Shown in pieces: positions 16,037-32,310 of a stretch of 64,000 bases of DNA. The position numbers and the translations under genes are program-made. The DNA comes from Bugula neritina (taxonomy: Eukaryota; Bryozoa; Gymnolaemata; Cheilostomatida; Bugulidae), in NCBI GenBank assembly GCA_964035545.1, contig OZ037769.1, forward strand, positions 14,097,133-14,161,132, given 5' to 3'. The first letter of the stretch is position 1. Each line of letters starts with the position of its first letter. The notes under the pieces are model-generated. The model did not search any database and was not told the origin of the DNA. It was given only the letters and a program-made list of their open reading frames with translations.

Positions 16037-16092
16037 TGCTGCCACAAGTTCTACGAACTCTACCGAAAGTGACACTTGCTAGAAAAAGGCGA

Positions 16093-16100
16093 TTTTTATA
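16093..16100 (-). promoter_or_regulatory. TATA box of deaminase gene 3
   Basis: TATAAAAA on the - strand, 56 bp upstream of the ATG at 16036. Its spacing matches the boxes of the two paralogues. Confidence 0.55.
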
Positions 16101-17217
16101 TGCTATAGTAATGCATTACACGTAACACCCAGTATAATATATGCCTACATAATGTGAGGCTTTGTAATGCCAAACCTAAACAAGTTTTATGAGGTTCTTG
16201 CGTCATGCCTGTTTCATTATTACATATCAAATATTAATTACAGTTGTATATACAGCTGTGGGTTGTTTTTCTACTAAAAACTATTCGAGCATTTATTAGA
16301 AATTGTTATTAAGAGGGTGAAATCGAATGGAACCATATATTACCAATATTGTTATAGGTTCGGGAAAATAAGGCATTCAGCATTGCACATATATAAACAC
16401 TGTAATTAATACAGTTTAAAACTGAGATTTAAAACTGGTTTTGTAATTATTATATTATTATACAGTGTGGTTTAGCTTAGAAAATTATGAATTTCATTTA
16501 TGATTGGAGGTTGAAAAAACACTTATTAATGTTAAAATGTCAAAAACGTTTCCATTTAAATTAGTTTATTAGAATTTTGTATATTGACTTGATAATTTTA
16601 TTGATACAATTTTAAACAGTTAAGCAGTAATATTTTATGCTGGAATGAAAGTTTTACTCAGAACTATAAATAGGTTTATAATAGCAAACAACTTTGAATT
16701 ACTTTCATTCTATTTTGATGCATGTTGGTACTTATGGTATATATCTCAAGGACTTGAGTGGTTTCTGGTTGTTGACACTAATTCAGCTAGATATAGATTT
16801 TAGATAGTCAAGAGTGTCTTAAGAAGGTATTAAGTTAAAACACCACTTTATTCTTGCACCATCTTACCTGCTACAAGTATACATTGTATGTCAATATAGC
16901 ACCTGGCAGCTCATAAATATTTATTTCAGTAAAAGGGTATAACTGGGTTCATCTACAGCCATTAGTTTTAAAATATGCTGAAACAGTCAGTCATTTCATA
17001 TCTAAGTCTTGTTTAGTTTTCTGCAATATACAGCATCATTAGAATGAATACAGAGTTTCGACAAATATTGAAAGTTCTGGTGAATATTTATTTATGTTTA
17101 GAGCTCAACATAACAAAGGTATATTCAAAATACAAAACAAATAAAATAAGTTGAAATTTTATTGTTTTATCTGATGTCAGAGAGCACTATTTTGATTTTA
17201 TTTATCAATGCTTGTAG

Positions 17218-20156
<2,939 letters not shown>

Positions 20157-21715
20157 CTGGCTGAAACACTATAACATTAAGAAATATTTTACATCATGTA
20201 TGTACTTATACTCATATCGCTTAGCTTCATTTCATTGCTCTATTCTATAACTTCATTACATCACTGTATAAGATAACTTTTTCTTTTATCAAAATATTGC
20301 TCATTATTTCCATTGTCGTTTTATATAATGTTTTGATCTCAGTGTTACTACAGATTTATACAATCAAATTAACAAAAACCGAAAAGTTTTAGTGGATCAT
20401 CCCACATTAAAACATTGTGACTCTAAAGGTATATTAGAGTTTACTGTTATCACTTAAGTAAATTTGTAAAAGCCAAAGTATAGTATCATATTCTTATTAA
20501 TGTATTGATGACACTAATTATAGTTTGTAAATTATATATTTGAGGAAAAGAACTCAAGTAAATACTTTTTAGAAAGCAAATTTAGTTTTAAAGATGCTTA
20601 AAAACTTTTCAAAATCATTAATGGGCTTCTTAATTTCTACTTCAGTATTCAGTTTCTAATTCTGATACCAGTCATTATAATTTTCAAAGCTTATAACACT
20701 TTTCTTTTATGATTACAATGCAATTATTGGAAACATTTGCTAAATTCTGCAGTGAAGACAGAAATTAAATCATGTCTTCATATTCTATTCTCAGTATTTT
20801 TTGCGTTCTGGGACTCTGCCTGCAGGTTTTGGAAAACATAGCTAAATTGTTTGTAAATCTTTGTTTTGCTTTTAAATTTATAAAATATGCTGTTGTTATG
20901 TGTCACTAGTAATTATTACACATGTCCTTATTTATTATTGTTTTCTTTTCTTATTATTTTTATTGTGTTGCTTATTTCTATTATATATCATTGTTAGTTA
21001 CTGCTATATTACTTATATTATCACTGATATACTTATCAAACATTATGTTGTTTAACATCTTGAGCCAATACATATAGTTAAAAATATAAAGTTAAACTAA
21101 CTAAATACCTATAGAAATTAAAAGTACATTTTCCTAATCTTCATTTCCGAAAATTTTATTTTGCGTTTAAATGAAAAGGAAAGAATGGCTAATATTTATG
21201 TTTTAAGTGTTTATCAAAAGAGCAATAACTAAATATTTTGTGTAAGCCCTTCTGTATATCAGTAACTTATTTGTATACAACTACGATATTATAGTGTAAT
21301 ATCAGTGTTTTAAAAACATGCTATGTTATTCATAATATGCTTTTTCTATTGCTTTACATATTTGTTGTAAGTATTTTTACACATTTGTATAAAATATAAT
21401 CATTATCAAAGTAATTATGGGTTACTGGAGTTACTGAGAAGTAACATGATATCTCGATGCCAAGAATAATCTGGTAGTACAGCACATGTGAAAGCAGATG
21501 CTGCATTTCAATAAATTTTCTGGTTTAGTGCCAAGTTAATAGAGGAGACAACTGCCATTCATGCAACTGCTACATACTCAAAGCATCCTTTGGCAAAATG
21601 TTGAATACCTCATATAATATCAGTTAGTTTCAGCAACCTATATTGAACAAACAACACAAAACTAAATAAAAAATGTTGCTTGCAGCTTTTATCACCAGAA
21701 ACTCTTCCAGGAGCT
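20157..21715. other. Intergenic downstream of the PAN/discoidin gene
   Basis: T-rich and A-rich unique-looking DNA. No exon on either strand passes a splice or motif check. It ends at the fold-back MITE. Confidence 0.4.
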
Positions 21716-22140
21716 GGGTCATTTTACTTAATTTAGTATACACACTGGATATCTTCAGTTTTTAGCTATTTTTCACAATTTGAATGGTAATGAACACGAC
21801 TTTTTGCCAAAAACTAGTGATCAAACACCAATAAATACACCAAAATAATTAGGGTTCTTCTTAATTTTGCTTTATTTCCCATGATTTTTCTTATTTATTT
21901 AGCTTCTTAGGAGTGCTGACCGTTACGGAAAACCGTAATGGTCCATAACCAAAAGTAGCTGAATAATTAGGAAAAAACATGGGAAATGAAGCAAAATTAA
22001 AAAGAACTTTGATTATTTAGGTGTATTTATTAGTGTTTTACTAGTTTCCATTAAAAACCTGTGTTTATTAGCAGTTAAATGGTAAGAAATAGCTAAAAAC
22101 TGAAGATATTCAGAGTGTACTAAATTAAGTAGAATAACCC
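21716..22140. mobile_element. Fold-back MITE B
   Basis: The 425-bp element is almost entirely one inverted repeat. Each arm is about 205 bp, and the arms meet near TTACGGAAAACCGTAA (21924-21939). Both ends carry the GGGT(C/T)ATT terminus and flanking AGCT at 21712-21715 and 22141-22144 looks like a 4-bp target-site duplication. Nothing is encoded. The transcript would form a long hairpin. Confidence 0.8.
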
Positions 22141-22603
22141 AGCTTCAATAATCAAATCATGAAAAATTATATGATAGTATGTTCCTCGATTAGAAGTTGC
22201 ACTATAAACCACAATGAATATAACATATATATTTGCACAGAGATATATTTTGCTTCACCAATTCTGATAGCATGTTCTAAATTAATAATTACAAAGTAAT
22301 TATACATTCAATACATGAACATATACCTACATTATAGTATTATAAGAACAGACATCAGTTCAGTAAAATGTTGAGTTATGAAGATACAAGTTCAGATAGT
22401 GAAGCAGTTGCTTAGCAACATAGCAACTGTGACACCCTTGTGTGTAGAATAGGAAAATATGATTGTCATGAAAGTAATACAAAATAATAATATAAGCAAT
22501 GAATAATTATAGTATGGAAAATAATATTATTGGACAGTCTTAAATCAAATTGCAAAATAATATAAATATATACTTTGTAAAGAATACACACAGCAGGTGC
22601 ATA

Positions 22604-22737
<134 letters not shown>

Positions 22738-23046
22738 GCATATATATTACATATAACCTTACAAAATAAAATAAATTATTTTAATAAAATACTCAACACC
22801 ATATATAACATAACATATATACTAAAATCTACTTAACAATAGATCACGTCAAATAAGAAAAACAGCAGAAGATGCATTACATTACACAGCTTGAAAATGG
22901 CTAAAATTGAATCCCTAACATACAGCATACATTATAAGTGCATAGAAGGGAATCCTTCAGAGCAAATAGTAAGATAACTCCTGAGTTATGACATAAAGTT
23001 AATGAGCTATTGAGTGATGCATAAGTTCCCAAGAGTGGATGATGAG

Positions 23047-26000
23047 CTATGTGGAGGTAGAGGTATGCCCCCGTAAAACTGGATAGGAAGAACTGAAACT
23101 ATACTAATAGAAGATCCTTGGTCGAGGAGGGAGAAAGTAAGAGCAGATTACCGATGCCTTTTAGACTCCCAAAAGGACTTTAACCTCTTCATCTTATCTT
23201 CTGTAAATATTATTTCCTTCTATTAATAATTGATGAAATGTGAGTAGATATCAATGAGCAAATAATGTATGGAAAAACCAAAGAAATCATAAACTAGAAA
23301 CATTTAACAAAACACAATATAAATTAGAGATTATAAATTTATATAACACTACACAAGCTTATATTGTGCTCACGCACGCAAGTTTATAATCACTATCCCT
23401 GTGAGAACCCCTGGTGGAAGAATTTTCTGTTAAATCGGGCTAAGGACTTATCTAGATGGGGCACACGAGAAATTATGACTGGATGCTCTTCCTAACATCA
23501 CCAATGGCCTTTACTGGGGTTTGAACCCATGACTTCATGTTTACTATAGGCAAATGCTCTAACCCCTATACCATGGCTGCTTCCACATGGTTATATAGTA
23601 CAACATATGGTTACATAGTACTATGTAGTAGAAACAGTAGCCAAAGAATATTTCAATAATAAAGTAAACTTTACGAAATATTATGTAATTTATATAAAAA
23701 TAAATATTATGAAGAAATTTCAGGAGTGGTGAGAGTACAGGTTGAGTAGGACACAGGTGATAGGGCGATAGGCCACAGTAAAAGCCCTAAAACCATGTTG
23801 CCAGCATGGTAAGGGACACTGTATAGAGCCCCTTTCCAAATTCTTGTAGTCAGGAGTTTTCACAGGGGTGAAACCAAAGTGAGTTAGTCTATCATTATAA
23901 ACAAACTTCCGCTCACATACCAACAACGACAGGAGTGGAGGGCTTCGGTTCTGGCGGTAAACTTCGGCTCCGAGTTCGACTAATAGGAGTCTTCGGACGT
24001 TTACTGCTCTCCCACTCTTTCTCGGTTTTAGAGTTGGGCTCTTCTTCTCGGTCTAGCAGGTCACATGATTGCTCTCGCTCGCCTCTCTTCTCGTCATCCG
24101 AGGCAGCATTCAAGTTCCACCAATCCCAGCATTGCCGATTCCTCTGCAAAGAATGATTGTTTTCAATTCAAAATGTCTGCCATTAAATGAGAAAATGTAA
24201 AAAAGTTTATTAAAAATACAGAAACTACCAACATCTGATATAACGGGTTCACAAAATCTAATATAATATATCAGGAGCCTTCAAACCAGCTCAGTGATTA
24301 AGTTGTGTGTTGCAGCAGCTAAAAATACCGTACAAAAGTCCGTAATAATTAGTATTAGTTTTAAAATGTCATCATCAGCATGGGCACACAATTTCTTATA
24401 AAACAAAATTGTTTGAGCATTCAACCCTCAAACAATCTGTAGATGATAGCTAAGATATATATATGCATACTTTAATACTGGATACTTTATTACACAATGT
24501 ATGTCTCAAATATTTTATCATTACAAGAAGAGAATAAAATTAAGGGTTGGTAATTAAGTAGTTCTTCATTTACTCTGCTGCAGTGTAGAGAACGTAATTA
24601 TTGAGAGACCGCTGTGAAATCTCTATCACTTGAAGAACTGAAACTACAGGGATTAGCTACTGGAGAGCAATAAGTCAGCATGTTAATGATACAAGAGCTT
24701 ATAAGATGTGTGTTGGGTAGTGGAAAGTCGGGCAATGTACAATTAATAGGGTGTATGTAGACTATTGCAGTGTCTAGCCAGTTAAATGATAAACTAGAGT
24801 AGAGTAGGGTAGAGTAGAGTAGAGTAGATTAGATTAGTATAGAGTAGAGTAGAGTAGAGTAGTACAAAGTAGAGTAGAGTAGAGTAGAGTAGAGTAAAGT
24901 AGAGTAGTGTAGAGTAGAGTAGAGTAGTGTAGGGTAGGGTAGAGTAGAGTAGAGTAGAGTAGAGTAAAGTAGAGTAGAGTAGAGTAGAGTAGAGTAGAGT
25001 AGAGTAGGGTAGAGTAGAGTAGAGTAGAGTAGTATAGAGTAGAGTAGAGCAGAGCAGAGCAGAATAGGGTAGATTAGAGTGGAATAGAGTAGAGCAGGTT
25101 TAGGAGAGGAGAATATAGAATAGGGTAGGCAGGTTGGAAAAGGAAGCCCATGCATGTATAAGCAGGTATTTATATGGATTAACAGAGCCATGATATCATA
25201 CATGTTTGGAATGCAGTATTTACAAACTCTAGAGGCACAGTTGGTTTAAGCAGTCACACATTGCATGCCTGACCTTCAAATACACAGACAGCTAGTCGGC
25301 AGCGTTACACAGGAAAGAGAGGCGAAGAAGATTGGCAGCAAATCAGCAAGAGAAAGTCAAATAGAACTAAACACCATGTAAAGCTGTCTAGAAACAGCTG
25401 CTACTTGTTTTGCAAAAATAAAAAACAAGCGAATTTGTTATGAAACTTGAGCAAACCAAAATGAAATAGATGAATTTCATTAAAATGAGTGGAAAATTTA
25501 TACTCTTATGATAGTTTGTTAATTCATCCTTAAAATAAGTGTCGAAAAATGATTAGGATATTATAATAAAACTTATTATAAAGTACACCCAGTGTCCTAA
25601 ATTATGGCCTTAGGCAAAATAAAAAAGCCTTAAAAACTCAAGCTGAAACAAGCCAATAGTAAGTAGAAGTTTCACAGCCCACATGGTATAGTTATGTTTA
25701 GATAAATATAATTAGTTAATTGAGTTAGCTAAGTGGATGTGTATTTCCTACACACTGCAAGTGAGAGCACAGCAGAAGCACTAATTGTAGGTGGAGACGA
25801 TACCCAAATATAAACGATCAGAATGTGTAAACAATTTATGTAAAGCAGTGAAACAAATACGGAGCAAGATATAGGAAGCTGGATTATACTGCGTCTGTTT
25901 ATGTTACGAGATATTTACCCTCCAAACTAAATGCTAATTTTGTTTTTCAATTAGTTGAGCAAACAAAAATATAAATACATTCGTAACTCCATTTTGTCCT

Positions 26001-29000
26001 ACACTTTGCAACTGAAAAAAAACTGATCATACAAATCATTGCTCTGTTTCTCCATACAACTAAAATTTCCTCTACTGGCATTAACACCATCTGGCGGAAA
26101 TACAAAGGAATTACAATGCTTGAGAAACCATTGAGATCTTCTAACTCCAGATGTCTGGCGTGTTGCCAAATATTAAAGGGATACAGGGAAGCATAATTCC
26201 TAACAAATTTTGTAAAAGCTTTAATCTCAGCACATCAAAGACAAATTTGCCATCGACCAAAAAATAAATTTTAGATAAATAAATGGATGCTGTCATGTGT
26301 TGGTTGAGCTGAAATATGTGCAACATAACGGAGTTATTCCCCCTCCGTCTGTTGGAATGCAAAGAATAGACACTGTACCCCTTGCAGTAGAATAATACCT
26401 GGTAAACTCCAGCTGAGTTGTGGAGTCTGTAAACACCAGGGGAGATAATTACCTAATATTGGCTGGCTTTGACTTGAAATAGCATATTATGCTTCTCTAC
26501 GTAGAAGGTTGGCAAACAGCCAATCTAAACTTTAGTTACAAATTCCTAAAACTGTGCCAGCAGCTTAGTACAAAGTTTCCAATTGGGTGAGACAAATGAA
26601 AATTCAAAGTAGGACAATCCCTAAAAGCACCAATTTCCTAAAGCTAAACAATTGATAGTTGCTCTGGGTGGGTTAAAACATAGGCAAGTATCTCAACAAG
26701 AACCAGGCTTACATTAACACTGAGGAGTCTAAACCCCCCCCTCCCATTCCAGCACAGATCTGCCTAAGGAAAACAAGCTACATAGCGTGAGTTCTTCACT
26801 ACTAGATCTGGGCTAGTAACATTGCCTAAAACACTGCTAGCTTACTTCAGTGTCACCAGCAAATCCCAGCCCTATCACCATCATTATTCTCACCCACTGG
26901 GAAACCCTGTGTATGAGTAAAGCAATTTATAAAGTATTTGCCATACATTAGGCTCTTTTATTATCATGAATGCGGTTATGCATCTAATTAGCCAACCATT
27001 AAGGCAAAACTGGTGTAAATAACTTCTAAATTGCTGCTGGAATGTGATAGCATATAATATCAATGGATCCATAATACACACATCATTGTGTCTGCTGTAC
27101 TGTTGCTAAACTCATTAAATATTGCACTGCACTATCTTGTTTATTTTTATTCAGTGATTCAAGAAGTCTCAGTATGGTAGAGTGTAAACATTTCCGCTCC
27201 CGGAAAGAGAAAATGAGATCCCGCAAGGCAACAGGAAAGCATGGTGAGAAAATAACATTCCTAGAATAATTATTCAGCTTACCAGTAGGAGGCGCTCTTC
27301 TTTAGGATCTAAGTCTAGCTTTTCAGCGTCTTCCCGGGATCTGCACTCTCGGATGGTGGAGATATGCGGCCTTTGTGAGACGCTCCTTTTTCTTCTCTGA
27401 CGGCTTGTGTCTGTCAATAAAATGAAACTACTGAGTGGAGACAAAGTGAAACTACTGAGTGGAGACAAAGTGAAACTACTGAGTGGAGACAAAGTGAAAC
27501 TACTGAGTGGAGACAAAGTGAAACTACTGAGTGGAGACAAAGTGAAACTACTGAGTGGAGACAAAGTGAAACTACTGAGTGGGACAAAGTGAAACTACTG
27601 AGTGGAGACAAAGTGAAACTACTGAGTGGAGACAAAGTGAAACTACTGAGTGAAGACAAAGAGGAACTACTGAGTAGAGACAAAGTGAAACTACAGAATA
27701 AAGAAAAAACAAAAAAAAAAGAAATTTTTAAATGAGAAAAACATGAAACTACTAAACATAAGTAAAGAAAAACTGCCAAATATAAACAAAATAAACATTT
27801 AAAATTCAAAAACAGACATTAACAATGTCATTGTTGAGTTTTGTCAATTTATTTGTTCAACAATGACAATAGGTTAAGATATATTAATATAAAACATTTA
27901 TACAATGCTCATGGCCTAATTTTAGATATAGCAACACATTTCAAACGACTTGAAATTAGTAACTTTACTCATATTTCCTTAACGTAAAATACACAAAGTT
28001 GAAGAACAGTACAGCCACGAATGAAACTGCGTCACACCTTTCACGGAGATGAAGGCGAGAGTTCGGTCGGCACCTTCGGAGTTCTCAGCCCGACATTGAT
28101 AGCAGCCGGCCTCGTACGAAGAGATCTGTGAGATTATGAGAGAGTATGTGTTGTCTTTTTCATTGCTCTCTACAGTAAACTTTGCGTCATCCTCCAGTTC
28201 CTATACATACACAATGGACTAGTACTATACAGTAATATACACAATAGAGTAATACTATACAGTAATATAGACAATAGAGTAATACTACGCAGTAATATAG
28301 ACAATAGAGTAATACTATACGGTCATACCGCATACATATATACAGTAATGCATCAAATCGAACAATTTCTTGTTACTTTGAGTTAATTGACATTTAATGA
28401 AACATTATGTAACTTCACACAGAACTAAAAATATGCCACTTCAAAGAACATTATAGTTTTTAGGTGGTTTTATTTTGCACGTGTGATTGTATATATACAC
28501 ATGTATACAGGCGTGTGTGTATATACATCTGTATACAGAGACATACACCTGTATACAGAGATGTACACCTCTATACAGGTGTATACGACTGCATAGCTGC
28601 CTTCTACTGCTGCCGTAGCACTTCCTGTTAACTGCAATACAGCAACTCTAATTGCAGTGTAAGTGGCTCACCCATCATAATGTGAGGAAAGTGATGAAAA
28701 GGCCCAGGAGGGTTAATTACTCTTACATCACCCTTCTTAATGATTTGTTCATCAAAACAGAAAGTATGTACTATAACATATAATGGATCAGCTAAGTTAT
28801 GCCTTATAATTGGGCTCTCCTGGCTTTTATTGCAGCTTCAGAATTCTGGGATTGTGACTCAAACATGAAATGTTTGCCAACATTGGGCTGTTTGGAAGAC
28901 AGATTTATCTTATAGTTACGGTAAACCATCTGGCAATAAAACTTCATAAATTGCTTTTTACTATCAACAGAAGTTATATATTACTCTGTCAATGGCTACA

Positions 29001-29571
29001 AACATATATCGCGCTCTGTGATTGGTCACAGATCAATAAAGACATGTATCATGCTTTACGATTGGCTAGAAGCAACCTACCTCATTGTCCAAGTACCATG
29101 TGACCAGAGGTTGTGGGTAGCCTGTAATCTCCACTGTTAGCTTGATGGAATATCCAGGTTGGACTTGCATCGACTCCAGCCTGGTTTTGCATACAGGGGC
29201 TAAAGAAAAAGAAAACAGGCTATGTTTAGATGAACCACAAAGCAAAATTCTGCTGTTAAATAGAAATCAAATTATAATCCTACTGAGATGTTTTATAATG
29301 ATAATTTATACCACATAAAATGTAAACGGCTGTGAATTCTTACTTTGAAACTGTAATCGCGATGACTAGTATATATTCAAAACATAATATATATATAAAA
29401 ATATATATATATATATATACCTTTATAAAGGAGTTTTCTCCTCCGTCTAATATTCCGCCACTCATTGTATGTCATGGTTGTCTGCTCGGAGTCATCTGAA
29501 AGATTCGGTTCCCGAATCAAGTCGGTCACTGAAGTTATTTTATTAACGGGTGATTCCTCTAATAGCACCAT
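23047..29571 (-). CDS. Single Ig (I-set) domain protein, likely intracellular
   Basis: Exons on the - strand are 29571-29421, 29199-29081, 28200-28038, 27410-27283, 24143-23921, 23200-23152 and 23092-23047. Intron phases are 1, 0, 1, 0, 1 and 2, closing at TAG after 292 residues. The ATG at 29571 is preceded in frame by a stop. No signal peptide is present. The N-terminus is acidic then basic (N-E-W-R-N-I-R-R-R-R-K). One Ig domain spans about residues 51-144 with G-Y-P-Q-P-L-V-T-W and Y-E-A-G-C-Y-Q-C-R-A-E-N. The usual first disulfide cysteine is absent (K-L-T-V-E-I). The C-terminal half is charged and low-complexity with R-T-R-S-R-S and P-P-E-P-K-P. The Ig domain resembles titin/telokin-type I-sets, but I do not recognise the whole protein. 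The last two exons are small, with a 59-bp intron between them, and are the least certain. Confidence 0.65.
23377..23584 (-). mobile_element. tRNA-derived SINE, copy 2
   Basis: Read on the - strand it starts GGAAGCAGCCATGGTATAGG, with a B-box-like GGTTTGAACCC-type block complement, the body motif GGAAGAGCATCCAGTCA and the TAAACTTGCGTGCG tail. It lies in an intron of the Ig gene, in the same orientation as the gene. Confidence 0.8.
24797..25095. repeat. (AGAGT)n pentanucleotide repeat, about 300 bp
   Basis: AGAGT units with scattered AGGGT, AAAGT and AGTGT variants, inside the 3.1 kb intron of the Ig gene. The open frame on the - strand here is only the repeat. Confidence 0.95.
27420..27690. 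repeat. 24-bp minisatellite beside a 3' splice site
   Basis: About eleven copies of a 24-bp unit (CTACTGAGTGGAGACAAAGT plus GAAA). Because 24 is a multiple of three, eight-residue repeats (K-L-L-S-G-D-K-V) stay open in frame. It begins about 10 bp from the acceptor of the Ig-gene exon ending at 27410. Confidence 0.95.
28207..28322. repeat. About 30-bp tandem repeat beside a 3' splice site
   Basis: Four units of ACAATAGAGTAATACTATAC plus AGTAATATAG. They abut the acceptor of the Ig-gene exon 28038-28200 on its upstream, intronic side. Confidence 0.85.
28490..28590. repeat. About 20-bp GTATACA-rich tandem repeat
   Basis: Imperfect units of TGTATACAGAGACATACACC and variants in an Ig-gene intron. 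The units are near-palindromic around GTATAC. Confidence 0.75.
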
Positions 29572-29614
29572 TATTATATACGAAGTAGAAACTAGCACAC
29601 AATATCAATATAGT

Positions 29615-29621
29615 CTTTATA
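29615..29621 (-). promoter_or_regulatory. TATA box of the Ig gene
   Basis: TATAAAG on the - strand, 43 bp upstream of the ATG at 29571. If used, the 5' leader would be very short. An alternative is a 5' noncoding exon using the TTTCAG acceptor near 29735. Confidence 0.35.
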
Positions 29622-30641
29622 CGGCAGCAGCTAAGTATATGAGTGAGTGTGTCGGCAGCAGCACTAGAAAATTGGCAGCACTAGAAAACCTTTGCGTCTT
29701 TCTTATAGCAAGTGTCTGAGTATTTGAATGAACCTGAAAAGTAAAGTATATATCATTGAGGCAGTGAGCATGAATATAAACAACTTAACGAGTGCAAGAA
29801 ATATATATACACATAGTAAATGCTACATTATTTTATGCTAATGATATAATTAACCAATGATATTCATAGTTGGAAATTTAGAATTTACACAGCAAAGAAG
29901 GGTGGGTACGCAAGGGTCGAGTGAAGAGTGAGGTAGGAAACCAAAGGCTAGATATGATAAGGTTGTACAAAATATTAATTAATGAATTGCATAATTAAAG
30001 AAATGCGAACAATGAATCAGCTGTGATATTAGCTAGCCGTTACATTGCAACTGGCATAACTCAAATTTCGTTTGCTTTTCTCTGTAAACAACAGGTGTGT
30101 GCTCATAGGTGAGGAATGTTTGAGCTGAAGGCCAAACACAAGTATTCAATAGATAGACAAAATGATTCCCTCTCATGTCTATGCGTGTAAAAGTGCAACA
30201 TATTTTGATAAACAGTTGCCTTATTATAAGGTAGAGTTGAAAAAACTGCAAATAATAAAAATTATGATGTAAAAATGTTTATGAAACGTGGGAGGGGATA
30301 TGTTAGATCAGCTTCAGAAATCATCAAGTTTAGAAGGTGCAATAACAGAGAATTTCAACCCTGACCTCAAACCAAAATTTACTATAAAAGCTAAATAATT
30401 TAGGCTATAAAAATGTGTCCACTATTGTATGAAATTTGTGATTTTTAATGTGGCACAAGAGATTTGTAGAAAACATGGAGTGCTATATGCAGCTGAATAG
30501 ACTATCTACATAATATACTCTGTAGACTTTTAGATATAGCATTAGTTTTAAACCATATAGATAACACTTGAATAAGTTCATTATACAAACTATAGATATA
30601 ACATCCACTGATGGTATAGCTTTTGGTAGAATCACACCTAC

Positions 30642-30659
30642 GGGGGGGGGGGGGGGGGG
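30642..30659 (+). repeat. G18 homopolymer followed by G-rich block
   Basis: Eighteen consecutive G, then GTTGGGGGGTGTTG. On the + strand this could form a G-quadruplex. It is an exceptional base run in such AT-rich DNA, and its length may be affected by assembly error. Confidence 0.85.
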
Positions 30660-32109
30660 TGTTGGGGGGTGTTGAAAATGTGTGGCTAACCATGTGCGAA
30701 GACTCGAGCCTCCCCCGGCAGCACCAACATTTTGAATAATACAGCCGCTGCCAATGTGTATTCCAAAAAGGTACACAATAAGTTAATTTGCCCCGGTCAT
30801 AATAACAGTAAAATATCCAAACATTTGCAAGAAATTATTTGCTTTCTCAAGGTGCATGTAAGGAGCACATACCTATATAATTCAGTGCACGCTCAATACT
30901 TATAGATGCTGTATTATCTACACCTATATAAATATCACTTGAGTAAGTGTGCAAGATGTTTGTTAGTATATTTTCTCTTCAAATGAGTAAACAAAATGGT
31001 AAACACTCTTTCCTGTTACAGAGTTTAACTAAACATGTTCTGCTCATGTTGCTTTCTTACCCGCTACACTATACTCGCCAAATAAAAACAAGTCAATAAA
31101 AGTAAACTCCCAGTAAATCAAAATATTCAACTGCAAGATGTTACAAGCAGCACAAGAGTTGGTGGTCACTTAGTGCAATAGTTTGAAGTCTCAGGTTTGC
31201 AGTTAGGAATTCAAAGTTCTAACCCCAAACTTAAGACTCATGAACTACTGCACTCAATGACTGTCAACTTAGTGCTGTTTCTAGCATTTTTTTCTAATTG
31301 CAAAGATTATCTGCTAAAAGTTGACAAAAAATACTTTTAGAATTTAAGAGTTGTGGCACCATTTTAAAAACGACAAGTCAGTTTAAGTTAATAGATTCTT
31401 CAAAATTTAAAACATGAATGTTAAGCAACAACTTTCATTTAATCTTTCAAACTTCACAGTGAGGCTAATTCTGTACAATTACGATTGTTATAACAACCCT
31501 TACACAAGAACTAACATTGGAACAAGCTACACATACATTATTAGAAATAGGTTTTACCATGTTGTACCCTGAATTTCAACACATTTTCATAAAAGTTCCC
31601 AGTTTCCTTCAGGTAACAAACTTATTGTCAAACTCTAAGCTTTTTAAATTCAACTAATATATTAATACAAACTGCAGGATCTAGCAAGAAAGGCCACATA
31701 ACCAAAAATTGTGAAAATTTAACCCTAGTCAAACCCTTGTACAGTTTTTTGTCAAAATAGAATGATAGCAATTGGAATTACTGGTGTAAATAATACATAT
31801 TATTGTAGTCACTCATAACCTTTAGCATAGACACATCGTGTGATATATTCCTTGGAATAATGGCTCAGTTGTAAGATATATTGCTGTTACTAAGAAATAA
31901 TGATGCTATGACAGACTTAGTGTTTGCTGCTGGTGTATTTTGAGACAAGTAGAATATCTCCACTAATATATCATTCATCTTCATGAATATTTCGACAGTT
32001 GAAACTGCTTTTAATTTAATATAACATTTTGCTTCTAATTCAGTCAATAAAATGTCATTTTTTTGTTACTTCTTTGTATTATTGTGTTGTTATATTAGGC
32101 ACATAACAA

Positions 32110-32310
32110 GGGAGCAGGCTTGGTCTAGGGGTTAGAGCGTTTGCCTAGTAAACACGAAGGTCATGGGTTCGAACCCAGACAAAAGCCATTGGTGATGTTA
32201 GGAAGAGCATCCAGTCACAATTGCTCCTGCGCTTCATCTGAATAAGTCCGATTGACCAAAAAATCCTTCCACCAGGGGTTTCTCACGGGATAGTGACTAT
32301 AAACTTAAGT
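32110..32310 (+). mobile_element. tRNA-derived SINE, copy 3 (best preserved)
   Basis: It has an excellent A box TGGTCTAGGGG and B box GGTTCGAACCC, correctly spaced for an internal polymerase III promoter. The body motif GGAAGAGCATCCAGTCA follows, and the tail ends CTATAAACTTAAG. It is the best reference copy for the family here. Confidence 0.85.

Noticed and set aside
22405-22430. GTTGCTTAGCAAC as an RFX X-box
   Set aside because: A good palindromic match, but no gene start lies nearby, so it is likely chance.
23720-23926. 68-codon frame directly after the Ig-gene exon at 23921
   Set aside because: It is out of frame with that exon, whose GTATGT donor is good, and a downstream exon in the right phase was found at 23152-23200.
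24829-25203. Open frame of 124 codons over the AGAGT repeat
   Set aside because: A pentanucleotide repeat without stops in several frames; it is intronic.
27414-27809. Repeat protein of eight-residue units on both strands
   Set aside because: The 24-bp minisatellite is open in several frames; it lies in an intron of the Ig gene between well-supported exons.
31165-31260. Possible degenerate tRNA-derived element
   Set aside because: Only weak A/B box resemblance; no flanking body motif or duplication.
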